Positions 1 through 7,778 of a DNA stretch of 17,066 nt are shown here, piece by piece (the first letter of the stretch is position 1; each line of letters begins with the position of its first letter). The notes under the pieces were generated by a model. The model saw nothing but the letters and a program-made list of their open reading frames with translations. It was not told the DNA's origin and did no database searches. Source of the DNA: JAEHDI01 sp035455185 (GTDB lineage Bacteria > Acidobacteriota > Terriglobia > Bryobacterales > Bryobacteraceae); NCBI GenBank assembly GCA_035455185.1, contig DATIFQ010000081.1, positions 1 to 17,066 on the forward strand, given 5' to 3'. Made by a program: the position numbers and the translations under genes.

Positions 1-966
1 CGGGGCGACCTCGTCAACCAACCCGGATTCACCGACGGCGAACGAACGCCGGATCCGCGCCTGATGCTGCGAGGATACGAGCGCGCCGCACTGACGCTGA
101 ATTTCATCCGGGCGCTGGTGACGCGCGGCTTCGTGGATCCACACCACCTCGAATACTGGGACCTGGACTTTGTCAAAGACTCCCCGCTAGCCGACGAATA
201 CCGCCGGATGGCGAGGGGCATTGCCGAGTCACTGCGCTTCATGGAGAACATCCTGGGCGCACACCCGGGCGAGATGCACTGGGTCGATTTCTTCACCAGC
301 CACGAGGGACTTCTGCTTCCCTACGAACAAGCGCAAACGCGCCGCGTACCGCGGCGGGAAGGCTGGTACAACCTCTCGACGCACTTCCCGTGGATCGGCA
401 TGCGAACGGCGGACCCGGTCGGCGCGCACGTCGAGTATTTTCGCGGCATCGTCAACCCGGTCGGCGTCAAGGTCGGACCGGACACGTCGCCGGAGACACT
501 GCGCAGGCTCATCTCGATCCTTCACCCCGACAACGAACCGGGACGGCTGACCCTGATTCACCGGTTCGGCAACGACCGGATCACCGCATGCCTTCCACCG
601 CTGATCGAGGCCGTGCGGTCGACGGGGAAGACGGTGCTCTGGTGCTGTGACCCGATGCACGGCAACACCCGCCTGACCGCCGGCGGCATCAAGACGCGCC
701 GTTTTGAGGACATCCTCGGTGAAGTGGACAAGGCGTTCGACATACATTCCGCGTGCGGCAGCGACCTCGGAGGCATCCACATCGAACTGACGGGCGAGGA
801 CGTCACCGAGTGCATCGGCGGCGCACGCGGCTTGAGCGAAGTGGACCTGGCGAGAGCGTACGAATCCCATCTCGACCCCCGCCTGAACTACGAGCAGTCA
901 CTCGAACTGGCGATGTTCGTTGCGCAGAAGATGCGGGAGAGAAAATCAGCCCTTTACCTCCGCTGA
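1..966 (+). CDS. Class II 3-deoxy-7-phosphoheptulonate (DAHP) synthase, 3' part
   Basis: The frame is open from base 1, so the gene begins upstream and 321 residues are visible of a family that is usually about 450-460 residues long. DAHP synthase condenses phosphoenolpyruvate and erythrose-4-phosphate in the first step of the shikimate pathway, in the cytoplasm. Recognisable class II (plant/AroG-Mtb type) stretches are GDLVNQPGF near the visible start, then RTPDPRLMLRGYERAALTLN, HWVDFFTSHEGLLLPYE, STHFPWIGMRT, GIVNPVGVKVGP, LIHRFGND, VLWCCDPMHGNT and, near the end, GGIHIELTGEDVTECIGG. The C-terminal DPRLNYEQSLELAMFVA is also typical. The metal- and substrate-binding His/Glu/Asp segments of this half look intact. 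The last 21 bases overlap the end of the convergent MFS gene. Erythrose-4-phosphate links it loosely to the transaldolase at 9780, but the two are too far apart to imply an operon. Confidence 0.95.
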   Translation, partial: RGDLVNQPGFTDGERTPDPRLMLRGYERAALTLNFIRALVTRGFVDPHHLEYWDLDFVKDSPLADEYRRMARGIAESLRFMENILGAHPGEMHWVDFFTSHEGLLLPYEQAQTRRVPRREGWYNLSTHFPWIGMRTADPVGAHVEYFRGIVNPVGVKVGPDTSPETLRRLISILHPDNEPGRLTLIHRFGNDRITACLPPLIEAVRSTGKTVLWCCDPMHGNTRLTAGGIKTRRFEDILGEVDKAFDIHSACGSDLGGIHIELTGEDVTECIGGARGLSEVDLARAYESHLDPRLNYEQSLELAMFVAQKMRERKSALYLR

Positions 967-2139
967 CCGGGGTCTCCGCAGGAACGGGCGAAGCGCCAGG
1001 TTCACCAGGATCATCGCCAGCGAGAATGCCGGCAGTAGATACAGGGCGGTGCCCAGGCGCGCCGGATCGTCGCCGGCGATCGCACCGATGATGCGCGAAC
1101 TGACGGCCAACCCGGCCCATCCCGAGGTAATCACGATCCCGATCGCCGTACCGGTGGCGTAGTCGAAGGCTCCACCTGTCATGGCCACGATGTTGGGGAA
1201 CACGGGAGCCATTGCCATACCTGCAAAAAAGACCGCCAAACCGACGAGCGCCGGATCGTTGGTCTGCAACACACAGAACGTGCTCACCGCCATCAGCGCT
1301 GTGGCCCCGAGTGTTACTGTCACCACACTCACCCTCATCAGGATGGGCAGAACGGCGATTCTGCCAAGCAGCAGGCCCAGAGCAAAACCGAAAGAGAGGA
1401 TATTCTGCGCCACGCTATCCTTGATGCCTTGCGCCATCAGGTGCCTCGTCAACCAGTTCCAGTAATTCAGCTCGCAGGAAATATACAGGAACATATACAC
1501 GACGAGCAGCCACAACGCGGGACGCCCGAGCACCTGTCCAGCCTCGGAGAACTTGAAGCCGCGCTGACCGGTCGGAGGCGGCATTTTCGTGGCCGCATAC
1601 ACGACCAGAGTGACGGCGACGAGCGCCACCATCACATAGAAGAACTGCACGGCGGATTCGGCGGAATTCCTGGACAACAGGTTGGCCACCAGGAAAGGCG
1701 CCAGCATGCCGCCCAGTCCAAAGAAAACGCTCACAAAGTTCAGAACTGCCGCCCGGCGCTCAGCGCTGATATCGCTCAGCAGTGCGTTTACCGAAGTGAC
1801 CAATATGCCGCCGCCAAGGCCGACGAGAAACAGAGCAGCGATGATCATTACGAAGCTAACCACGTGGGGCAACGCGGCCAAGCCGATCAACAGCGAACCC
1901 AGCCCAAGCATCAGACCGGTCTTCTTGCCTTTGTTGTCACACAGCGGACCCGCGATCAGAGAGGCGAGAATCATTCCGACCGCCTGTGCGAGCGCCACGT
2001 GCGCGGTCTGTTCCGGATTCAATCCGATGCCGGCCCAGTAAGGCTGAAGCGTGCCCAACGTGGCGGAGACCATTCCAAAAATCAGAATTCCCAAGCAGGT
2101 AAGAAAAATCAGGCGATTGGCCGAGGCAACATGATTCAT
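946..2139 (-). CDS. MFS transporter, about 12 TM segments
   Basis: This is a 397-residue integral inner-membrane protein of the major facilitator superfamily. Long hydrophobic stretches run through the whole protein, starting with LIFLTCLGILIFGMVSATLG at about residues 10-29. The loop after TM2 carries a motif A-like GPLCDNKGKKTG at about residues 64-75, with the expected Asp, Gly and basic residues. The style (YWAGIGLNPEQTAHVALAQA) recalls the FucP/sugar-transporter side of the superfamily, but the substrate cannot be read from the sequence. I chose the ATG at 2139 because GGAAGTGAG lies just upstream and the N-terminus then starts directly before TM1. An in-frame extension to 2202 would add 21 polar residues with no support. 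The gene overlaps the convergent DAHP synthase end by 21 bp. No partner gene on its strand is visible, so it may be monocistronic. Confidence 0.9.
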   Translation of the reverse strand: MNHVASANRLIFLTCLGILIFGMVSATLGTLQPYWAGIGLNPEQTAHVALAQAVGMILASLIAGPLCDNKGKKTGLMLGLGSLLIGLAALPHVVSFVMIIAALFLVGLGGGILVTSVNALLSDISAERRAAVLNFVSVFFGLGGMLAPFLVANLLSRNSAESAVQFFYVMVALVAVTLVVYAATKMPPPTGQRGFKFSEAGQVLGRPALWLLVVYMFLYISCELNYWNWLTRHLMAQGIKDSVAQNILSFGFALGLLLGRIAVLPILMRVSVVTVTLGATALMAVSTFCVLQTNDPALVGLAVFFAGMAMAPVFPNIVAMTGGAFDYATGTAIGIVITSGWAGLAVSSRIIGAIAGDDPARLGTALYLLPAFSLAMILVNLALRPFLRRPRSAEVKG

Positions 2140-2286
2140 GAGATTCTCACTTCCAGCTCCCAGAAGCCGATGTGGTGCGCCGGGACGATTACGAAGGACC
2201 ATTCTAACCGCAATTTCCGTCTATAACGGCGTCGGCATAGTCTAAGTTGCGAAAATGGGCGAGTGCAGCTTACGAGGAGAAGAGGA

Positions 2287-2874
2287 ATGCGTGCTTTAGC
2301 GGTAGGAACGTGGATGATTGTGGGGCTTGCGGCAATCGCGATCGACCCGTCCTTCGGTCAGTTGCCGGAAGACCTGAAGCGGAAGTTCGATGAAGCCGAG
2401 CGGCGAATCGTGCGACTCCCGCCGACAGCGTTCCACGAGCTTCCGGCCAACGTTATCCGGGAACTGCAACGCCGTGGTTGCACCGTCCCGCAAGAGGCGT
2501 ACACGAAGAAGCCGCACAATGTCATCAAGGGTGAATTTGCCAAACCCGGCCAAATCGATTGGGCTGTCTTGTGCTCGGTCAGGGGCGTCTCCAGCATCCT
2601 CGTTTTCTGGAACGGCTCGGAGAAGAACCCCAGTGCAATCGCCCCGGCGGAAGACCGCAATTATCTTCAGGGGATCACGGCTGAACAGTTTGGCTTCTCC
2701 AGAGGGATCACGAGTGTCGGGAAAGGCTTAATCATGAAGCACTACCGGGCATACGGTGGCCCCACGCCGCCGCCCACTGGCCATCAGGGGATTGATGATG
2801 CGTTCATCGAGAAGGGTTCCCGGACGTGGTACTTCCACGGTGGAGAGTGGTTGCAGTTGACCGGAGCGGATTGA
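2287..2874 (+). CDS. Secreted hypothetical protein
   Basis: This 195-residue protein is of unknown function. Residues 1-24 look like a Sec signal peptide: MR, a hydrophobic core (LAVGTWMIVGLAAIAI), then a likely cleavage after PSFG or SFGQ. The mature part begins with a charged helix (LPEDLKRKFDEAERR) followed by RLPPTAFHELPANVIRELQRR. It has two cysteines, in RRGCTVPQ and AVLCSVRG, which could form a disulfide in the periplasm. The rest looks like a globular alpha/beta or beta fold (VIKGEFAKPGQIDWAVLCS, SILVFWNGS, TWYFHGGEWLQL). The start was set at the ATG of 2287 because a strong purine-rich Shine-Dalgarno (GAGGAGAAGAGG) sits immediately upstream. A GTG at 2263 in the same frame would place that site inside the gene. 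It stands alone between the divergent MFS gene and the receptor operon. I do not recognise the family. Confidence 0.7.
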   Translation: MRALAVGTWMIVGLAAIAIDPSFGQLPEDLKRKFDEAERRIVRLPPTAFHELPANVIRELQRRGCTVPQEAYTKKPHNVIKGEFAKPGQIDWAVLCSVRGVSSILVFWNGSEKNPSAIAPAEDRNYLQGITAEQFGFSRGITSVGKGLIMKHYRAYGGPTPPPTGHQGIDDAFIEKGSRTWYFHGGEWLQLTGAD

Positions 2875-2955
2875 CTGCAGGCTCTCGGTAGAGCTTCAGT
2901 CCCCTTACAGTCGGAACGCACAAGATTCAGTGCTCAAAAGAACGCTGCACAATTG

Positions 2956-2961
2956 TATACT
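2956..2961 (+). promoter_or_regulatory. Candidate -10 element upstream of the receptor operon
   Basis: TATACT, preceded directly by TTG, lies 37 bp before the TTG start of the TonB-dependent receptor, in the 123-bp gap after the secreted-protein gene. It is a 5/6 match to the sigma70 -10 hexamer. No good -35 hexamer is visible at 16-18 bp, so this is only a candidate. Confidence 0.3.
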
Positions 2962-2997
2962 GCGTGAAGCCGGAGATGAGAATGGAGATTCTGTCTG

Positions 2998-5900
2998 TTG
3001 TCTGACATCCTGACCCGAAGTTGCTCTCCGGTCCCGGCCCGTCTGTTAAGTACCTCCATCGAATCCCTCCTAATGCTTGTCTTGCTGGCGCTTGCCGCTT
3101 CCGGCCAGCAGCGGCTCTCTGGGATTGCGGGCACCGTGTACGACACCCGGGGCGCCGTCGTGAGCGGTGCATCGATTACTGTGACCGGAGTAGATACGGG
3201 CGTCCGCCGGGAGGCCGTTTCGGGCCCGGACGGCGTGTACCGGGTTCCCTCGCTCGAGTTAGGGCGCTATGCAGTAACCGCCTCGAAGGCCGGCTTCAAG
3301 AGCAGCCGGCACGAAGATGTGCTGCTTGAGCTGGAGCGGGAAGCGGTGGTGGACCACCGCCTTGAGGTCGGGGACTTTTCCCAGACCATCGTCGTGGTGG
3401 GCCAGTCGCGACTGATCGACGCGAGCGCCGCGACGCTGTCCGGCCTAGTGAGAAGCTCGGCTATTGAACACCTGCCGCTGAACGGCCGGGATTATACAAG
3501 ACTGGCCCTGCTGCAACCGGGAACGGCAGTGGCGCAGAGCCAGTCGAGGGATGTCAATAACGGCTACGGCGTGCCGATCAGCTTCGCGGGTTCACGGCCG
3601 TTTCAGAACGGCTTTCTCCTCGATGGAATCAGCTTGAACAGCTTCCACAATTCCGCGCCTGCGAGCGTGAATGGGGCCACTCTGGGGGTCGAGGCGATCC
3701 AGGAGTTCAGCGTGATTGCCGGGCCTTTCAGCGCCGAGTATGGACGCTCGGGCGGCGGGATTATGAACGCCGTCACGCGCTCGGGCGGCAACGAATACCA
3801 CGGCAGCGCCTACTACTTCCACCGCAATGACAATCTGGACGCCCGCAACTTCTTCGATACCGCGAAGCCTGAGTTCCGCCGTCATCAGGGTGGCATCTCG
3901 GTGGGAGGGCCCCTCCGCCGCAACCGGGTCTTCTTCTTCTCCAACTACGAAGCCTTCCGAGTGGCGCGTGGCAACACGACCGTCAACACAACGCTGAGCT
4001 CGGAAGCAAGGCGTGGAGAGCTGCTGTCGGGAACCATGACAGTGGATTCGGCCGTTGAGAAAGCCGCCGCTCTGTACCCGCTGCCGAACGGAACCATCTT
4101 CGGAGACACCGGGCTGTTTGTTTTCACCAATCAGTTGCGCGCACGGCAGGACATGGGAACCGGACGCATCGACTGGAATCCTTCGGACACGGACCGCGTC
4201 TTCGCGCGATATAGCGTGGATGACGGGCTGCGAAGCCAGCATACCGATTTTGCCCTCGGCCGGACGACAAACATCAGCCGCGCGCAATCTCTCTCGCTGG
4301 AGCACACGCATCTGTTTGGACCTTCCTGGTTGAACACAGCTCGCGCGGGCTTCGCCAGGGACCGGACGGTCCGTGGGGCCAGCCGGGCGGCGGTTTCGGC
4401 CGTGGATGACCCGTCGCTGGCATTCCTGCCCTCGGGCGGATCGGTCGGAATCATCGAGGTAACCGGGCTCACGACTCTGCCCGGTGGCAGCGGCGCCCTC
4501 GACGCCGACCTCCACGCGTTCACGAGTTATCAACTGTCCGACGACGCCTTGCGTACCGGCGGCAAACACATGTTCCGCTTCGGCGGACGGCTGGAACGCA
4601 CATGGTTGAACAGCGACAGCCAGAACAGCGTGAGCGGCATATACCAGTTCAGGAGCATTGCCGAGTTTCTGACCAACCGGCCAAACCGCTTCCAGGCACA
4701 GTTGCCGGGGTCGGACACCGTGCGCGGTTTCCGGCAATGGACCGGTGCGCTGTACGTCCAGGACCATTGGCGCATCCACGAGCGGGTGACCGCGGAACTG
4801 GGGCTGCGCTGGGAGGTTGCCAGCGTCCCGGCCGAGGTGCAAGGAAAGCTGTCAAATCTTGATCAGCTCACGGACGCCCGGATGCGCGAGGGGCAACCAT
4901 TTTTCCGTCAGCCATCGGCCGTCTTCCTCGCTCCGCGAGCCGGGTTGGCCTGGGACACGCGTGGGGCTGGGCGGACCGTGCTCCGCGCGGGATACGGCAT
5001 CTACCCAGACCTGATCCTGACGCAGTTCCTGCTGCTGGCCGGGATGAGGAACCCTCCCTACTTCTTTCGCGGGAGCCTGCGCGCTCTGCAGAAAGGTGAC
5101 TTTCCGTCCAACGGCTACCGGCGCCTTGTCGAGAGCGGAACGGCTGAGCTCCGGATAGACCGGTTCGATCCCGCGCCAAATCAACCCTACGTTCAACACT
5201 GGACTCTGCAATTGGAGCAGCGCCTGAGCCGGCTTGCGACGGCCCGGGCCGCGTATCTGGGCTCGCACGGGCTGAACCTGTCGTCAGTCACCGATGATGC
5301 CAATCTCGTGACTCCGGTCCGGCTGGCGGACGGGCGCCTGTACTATCCGTCCGACGGGAAGAAACTCAACCCGAACTTCAGTGCCATCCGGAACCGGCTT
5401 TTCGATGCGCACTCCTTCTACCATGGGCTGCTCACTTCGCTGGAGAGACCGTTGGACCATGGCCTCCAGGTCCAGGCATCCTACACGTTCTCCAAGAGCA
5501 TCGACGACAGCTCGAACTTCTTCAGCCCGACGGAATCGACGAACTACAGCTCCTCCGCGGTCATCGATAACCCGAGATTCAATCGAGGCCTTTCCGCGCA
5601 CGACGTGCCACACCGCCTGGCGGTGAGCGGCATCTGGGAGGCGCCGCTCCCCAAGCGGACAAATTGGCTGCAGCCCCTTCGCGGTCTGGTCCTGAGCGCC
5701 ATGTACACGTATTCGTCTGGCATCCCTTTCAGCGCGTGGCTGGGATATGACGGCGCCGGCACAAAGGCGGAGAGGTCGGATTGGCGCTCGGGCCAGCGCC
5801 CCGACATCATCGAGGGATCAGGTCGGCGTCTGTTCACAGGCAACCCGGACGGCTGGGTGGACTTGTCAGCGTTCCGCCGCCCGGAGCGTGGTTTCCTTGG

Positions 5901-6162
5901 AAATCTGGGACGCAACACCATCCGCGGGCCCAATCTTTCCAATCTCGACTTCTCGACGAACTGGCGGCGGCCTCTTAAGGAGCGGGCGACCGTAGAGCTG
6001 CGTTTCGAGGTCTTTAACTCGCTGAATCGGACCAACCTAAGCATTCCTAGTGCGGAGCGCATGCAGATCTTCACCGTGGACGGCATCCGGGAGGACGCCG
6101 GGCGGATCACCGAAGCCCTCGATAGCCGCGAGATCCAGATCGGGCTTAAGATCAGTTTCTGA
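2998..6162 (+). CDS. TonB-dependent receptor-like protein with carboxypeptidase-regulatory-like domain
   Basis: This 1054-residue outer-membrane protein has the Oar/CarboxypepD_reg architecture abundant in Acidobacteriota. Order: signal sequence with the core LLMLVLLALAASG (about 24-36); an Ig-like regulatory domain (GIAGTVYDTRGAVVSGASITV through GFKSSRHEDV, about 40-105); a plug with IEHLPLNGRDYTRLALLQPG (about 155-174) and FSAEYGRSGGGIMNAVTRSGGNEYHGSAYY (around 245-275); then a long beta-barrel ending in EIQIGLKISF, with the C-terminal Phe expected for BAM insertion. Start: no ATG is available before the signal core without losing the n-region. The TTG at 2998 has a GGAG about 10 bp upstream and is the first start after an in-frame stop at 2977. 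The next ATG (3073) would leave a signal peptide with no basic n-region. It is the first gene of a three-gene operon; the next gene starts on its stop codon. The substrate is unknown; polysaccharide, peptide and metal-complex uptake are all possible. Confidence 0.9.
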   Translation: MSDILTRSCSPVPARLLSTSIESLLMLVLLALAASGQQRLSGIAGTVYDTRGAVVSGASITVTGVDTGVRREAVSGPDGVYRVPSLELGRYAVTASKAGFKSSRHEDVLLELEREAVVDHRLEVGDFSQTIVVVGQSRLIDASAATLSGLVRSSAIEHLPLNGRDYTRLALLQPGTAVAQSQSRDVNNGYGVPISFAGSRPFQNGFLLDGISLNSFHNSAPASVNGATLGVEAIQEFSVIAGPFSAEYGRSGGGIMNAVTRSGGNEYHGSAYYFHRNDNLDARNFFDTAKPEFRRHQGGISVGGPLRRNRVFFFSNYEAFRVARGNTTVNTTLSSEARRGELLSGTMTVDSAVEKAAALYPLPNGTIFGDTGLFVFTNQLRARQDMGTGRIDWNPSDTDRVFARYSVDDGLRSQHTDFALGRTTNISRAQSLSLEHTHLFGPSWLNTARAGFARDRTVRGASRAAVSAVDDPSLAFLPSGGSVGIIEVTGLTTLPGGSGALDADLHAFTSYQLSDDALRTGGKHMFRFGGRLERTWLNSDSQNSVSGIYQFRSIAEFLTNRPNRFQAQLPGSDTVRGFRQWTGALYVQDHWRIHERVTAELGLRWEVASVPAEVQGKLSNLDQLTDARMREGQPFFRQPSAVFLAPRAGLAWDTRGAGRTVLRAGYGIYPDLILTQFLLLAGMRNPPYFFRGSLRALQKGDFPSNGYRRLVESGTAELRIDRFDPAPNQPYVQHWTLQLEQRLSRLATARAAYLGSHGLNLSSVTDDANLVTPVRLADGRLYYPSDGKKLNPNFSAIRNRLFDAHSFYHGLLTSLERPLDHGLQVQASYTFSKSIDDSSNFFSPTESTNYSSSAVIDNPRFNRGLSAHDVPHRLAVSGIWEAPLPKRTNWLQPLRGLVLSAMYTYSSGIPFSAWLGYDGAGTKAERSDWRSGQRPDIIEGSGRRLFTGNPDGWVDLSAFRRPERGFLGNLGRNTIRGPNLSNLDFSTNWRRPLKERATVELRFEVFNSLNRTNLSIPSAERMQIFTVDGIREDAGRITEALDSREIQIGLKISF

Positions 6163-7778
6163 TGCTCGATTCCCTCCAGATGCTGTTGCGGTTTAGCACC
6201 GGACTCAGGAAGCACCTCTCCTCGCCGCTGACGATCCAGGAGTGCCGCGACATCGTCGTCAAGAGTATCCAGGAGCGAGAAGTTAGCTTTCTGGACCTGC
6301 TCCGGCGGGCGATCTACGAGAATCCCCGCAGCCCCTACCTGGCGCTCCTCAGCAGGGCGGGCGCCGAGTATGGCGACGTATCCGCCATTGTTCGGCAGGA
6401 CGGCGTCGACGCCGCACTGGAGAAGCTTTACGATGGCGGCGTCCGCATCCGCCTGGAGGAGTTCAAAGGTCTACGACCCATTGAGCGGTCCGGCCTGACA
6501 TTGGCGGTAAAAGCGGAAGACTTTGACAACCCCCTTCTGCGGCGCGACTTCGAGGTAGCCACCAGCGGGTCCACAGGCAGGCGGAGGCGCCTGGCCATCG
6601 ACGTCGACCTCCTGCTCCAGGAAGCCGCGTATACTCGCGTGATCGAGGAGGCCCATGGTGTTTTCGAGCGCCCGAAGGCAATCTGGCGGCCAGTGCCGCC
6701 AGGCTCGTCCGGTTTGAAAGCCGTGCTCAGGGCCGAGAAGTGCGGACGCTCCCTGGACAAATGGTTCAGCCAGACGCACATTTCCTGGGGGCCGCGGGGG
6801 TGGACTTCCGCTGTATTCACCACCTCTGCTGTGATGATCGGCCGGTTCTGCGGGAGGTCAATCCCGATGCCCGAACACGTGCCCTTGGATGAAGCCCGGC
6901 GTGTGGCTGAGTGGATGTCGGAGCAAGCCTCGGCCGGCCGGCCTGCCTATCTGTCGGCCCCTTCCAGCACCGTAGTGCGAATCTGCCAGGCGGCTCGCGT
7001 GGGGGGACTGGATATCACTGGGAGCGTATTCCGAGTGAGCGGGGAACCTTACACCGAGGGCAAGCGGCGGGTCGTCGATTCCTGTGGGGTACGGACCTTC
7101 AGTGGTTGGAGCTTGGCCGAGTGTGGTGGCGTGGCGGGAGGGTGCGCCCGGAGCGAGGCTCTCGACGAAATGCATCTGCTGACAGGCATGGTCGCGCTCA
7201 TCCAGCGGCCTGTTTCATTGCGGGGGGAGGCGGGCTCTGTCGACGCTTTTCACCTCACCACTCTCCGGCGTGAGACTCCAAAAGTCATGTTGAATGTGGA
7301 CGCCGGCGACTACGGCATGGTCTCCCGCCGACGGTGCGGCTGTCCGCTGGAAGAGCTCGGGATGCATGTCCATGTGCACGGCATCCGCAACTACGAGAAA
7401 CTGACCTCCAACGGCATGCACATCATCGGTTCGGACATTCTGGAGTTGGTGGAAGACTTTCTCCCGCGGCGTCACGGTGGGGCGCCGACCGATTACCAGT
7501 TCGTCGAGGAATCCGGCGGCGCCGAGAGTCGCATCGCCATTGTAGTCAGCAGGCGCGTGCCGAATCTCGACGAAGGGGCGTTGCTCACTCACGTGACGGC
7601 TTTTCTGACCGGCAAGAGCCGGGCTCATCGCATGATGATCAACGTGTGGGAGCAAGGAGGCAGCTTGCGCGTGGTCCGTGCAGAGCCTCACACGACATCC
7701 ACCGGGAAGACACCCGCCCTGCGCGTCATACAGGAGTTGGAAACCGAGACCGGGGAGGCCAAACGCGTTGGCTCTTGA
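6162..7778 (+). CDS. AMP-forming adenylating enzyme, PaaK/LuxE/CoF-synthetase-like
   Basis: This 538-residue cytoplasmic protein reads as an intact ANL-superfamily adenylating enzyme. The signatures in order are the P-loop-like A3 SGSTGRRRR (about 135-143), a PaaK-like FRVSGEPYTEGKRRVVDSCG (about 291-310), A5 FSGWSLAECGG (about 314-324), A7 NVDAGDYGMV with the ribose-binding Asp (about 379-388), a RRRCGCPLEELG cysteine loop as in phenylacetate-CoA ligases, A8-like GIRNYEKL, and a C-terminal TSTGKTPALR whose Lys sits where the A10 catalytic Lys is found. It probably activates a carboxylate as an acyl-AMP; whether the acyl goes to CoA, an amine or a reductase cannot be seen. About 130 extra residues precede the A3 motif and match nothing I recognise. 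It starts with TGATG overlap on the receptor gene (translational coupling) and overlaps the next gene by 11 bp. Confidence 0.8.
   Translation: MLDSLQMLLRFSTGLRKHLSSPLTIQECRDIVVKSIQEREVSFLDLLRRAIYENPRSPYLALLSRAGAEYGDVSAIVRQDGVDAALEKLYDGGVRIRLEEFKGLRPIERSGLTLAVKAEDFDNPLLRRDFEVATSGSTGRRRRLAIDVDLLLQEAAYTRVIEEAHGVFERPKAIWRPVPPGSSGLKAVLRAEKCGRSLDKWFSQTHISWGPRGWTSAVFTTSAVMIGRFCGRSIPMPEHVPLDEARRVAEWMSEQASAGRPAYLSAPSSTVVRICQAARVGGLDITGSVFRVSGEPYTEGKRRVVDSCGVRTFSGWSLAECGGVAGGCARSEALDEMHLLTGMVALIQRPVSLRGEAGSVDAFHLTTLRRETPKVMLNVDAGDYGMVSRRRCGCPLEELGMHVHVHGIRNYEKLTSNGMHIIGSDILELVEDFLPRRHGGAPTDYQFVEESGGAESRIAIVVSRRVPNLDEGALLTHVTAFLTGKSRAHRMMINVWEQGGSLRVVRAEPHTTSTGKTPALRVIQELETETGEAKRVGS

Noticed and set aside
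1429..2226. 265-codon open frame antisense to the MFS transporter
   Set aside because: Its translation is very rich in His, Gln and Arg, whereas the minus strand encodes a clear 12-TM protein.
3592..4842. Long open frame (416 codons) on the minus strand inside the receptor gene
   Set aside because: It is antisense to a well-supported beta-barrel protein, its translation is rich in Arg, Gly and Pro without domain motifs, and such frames are common in GC-rich genes.
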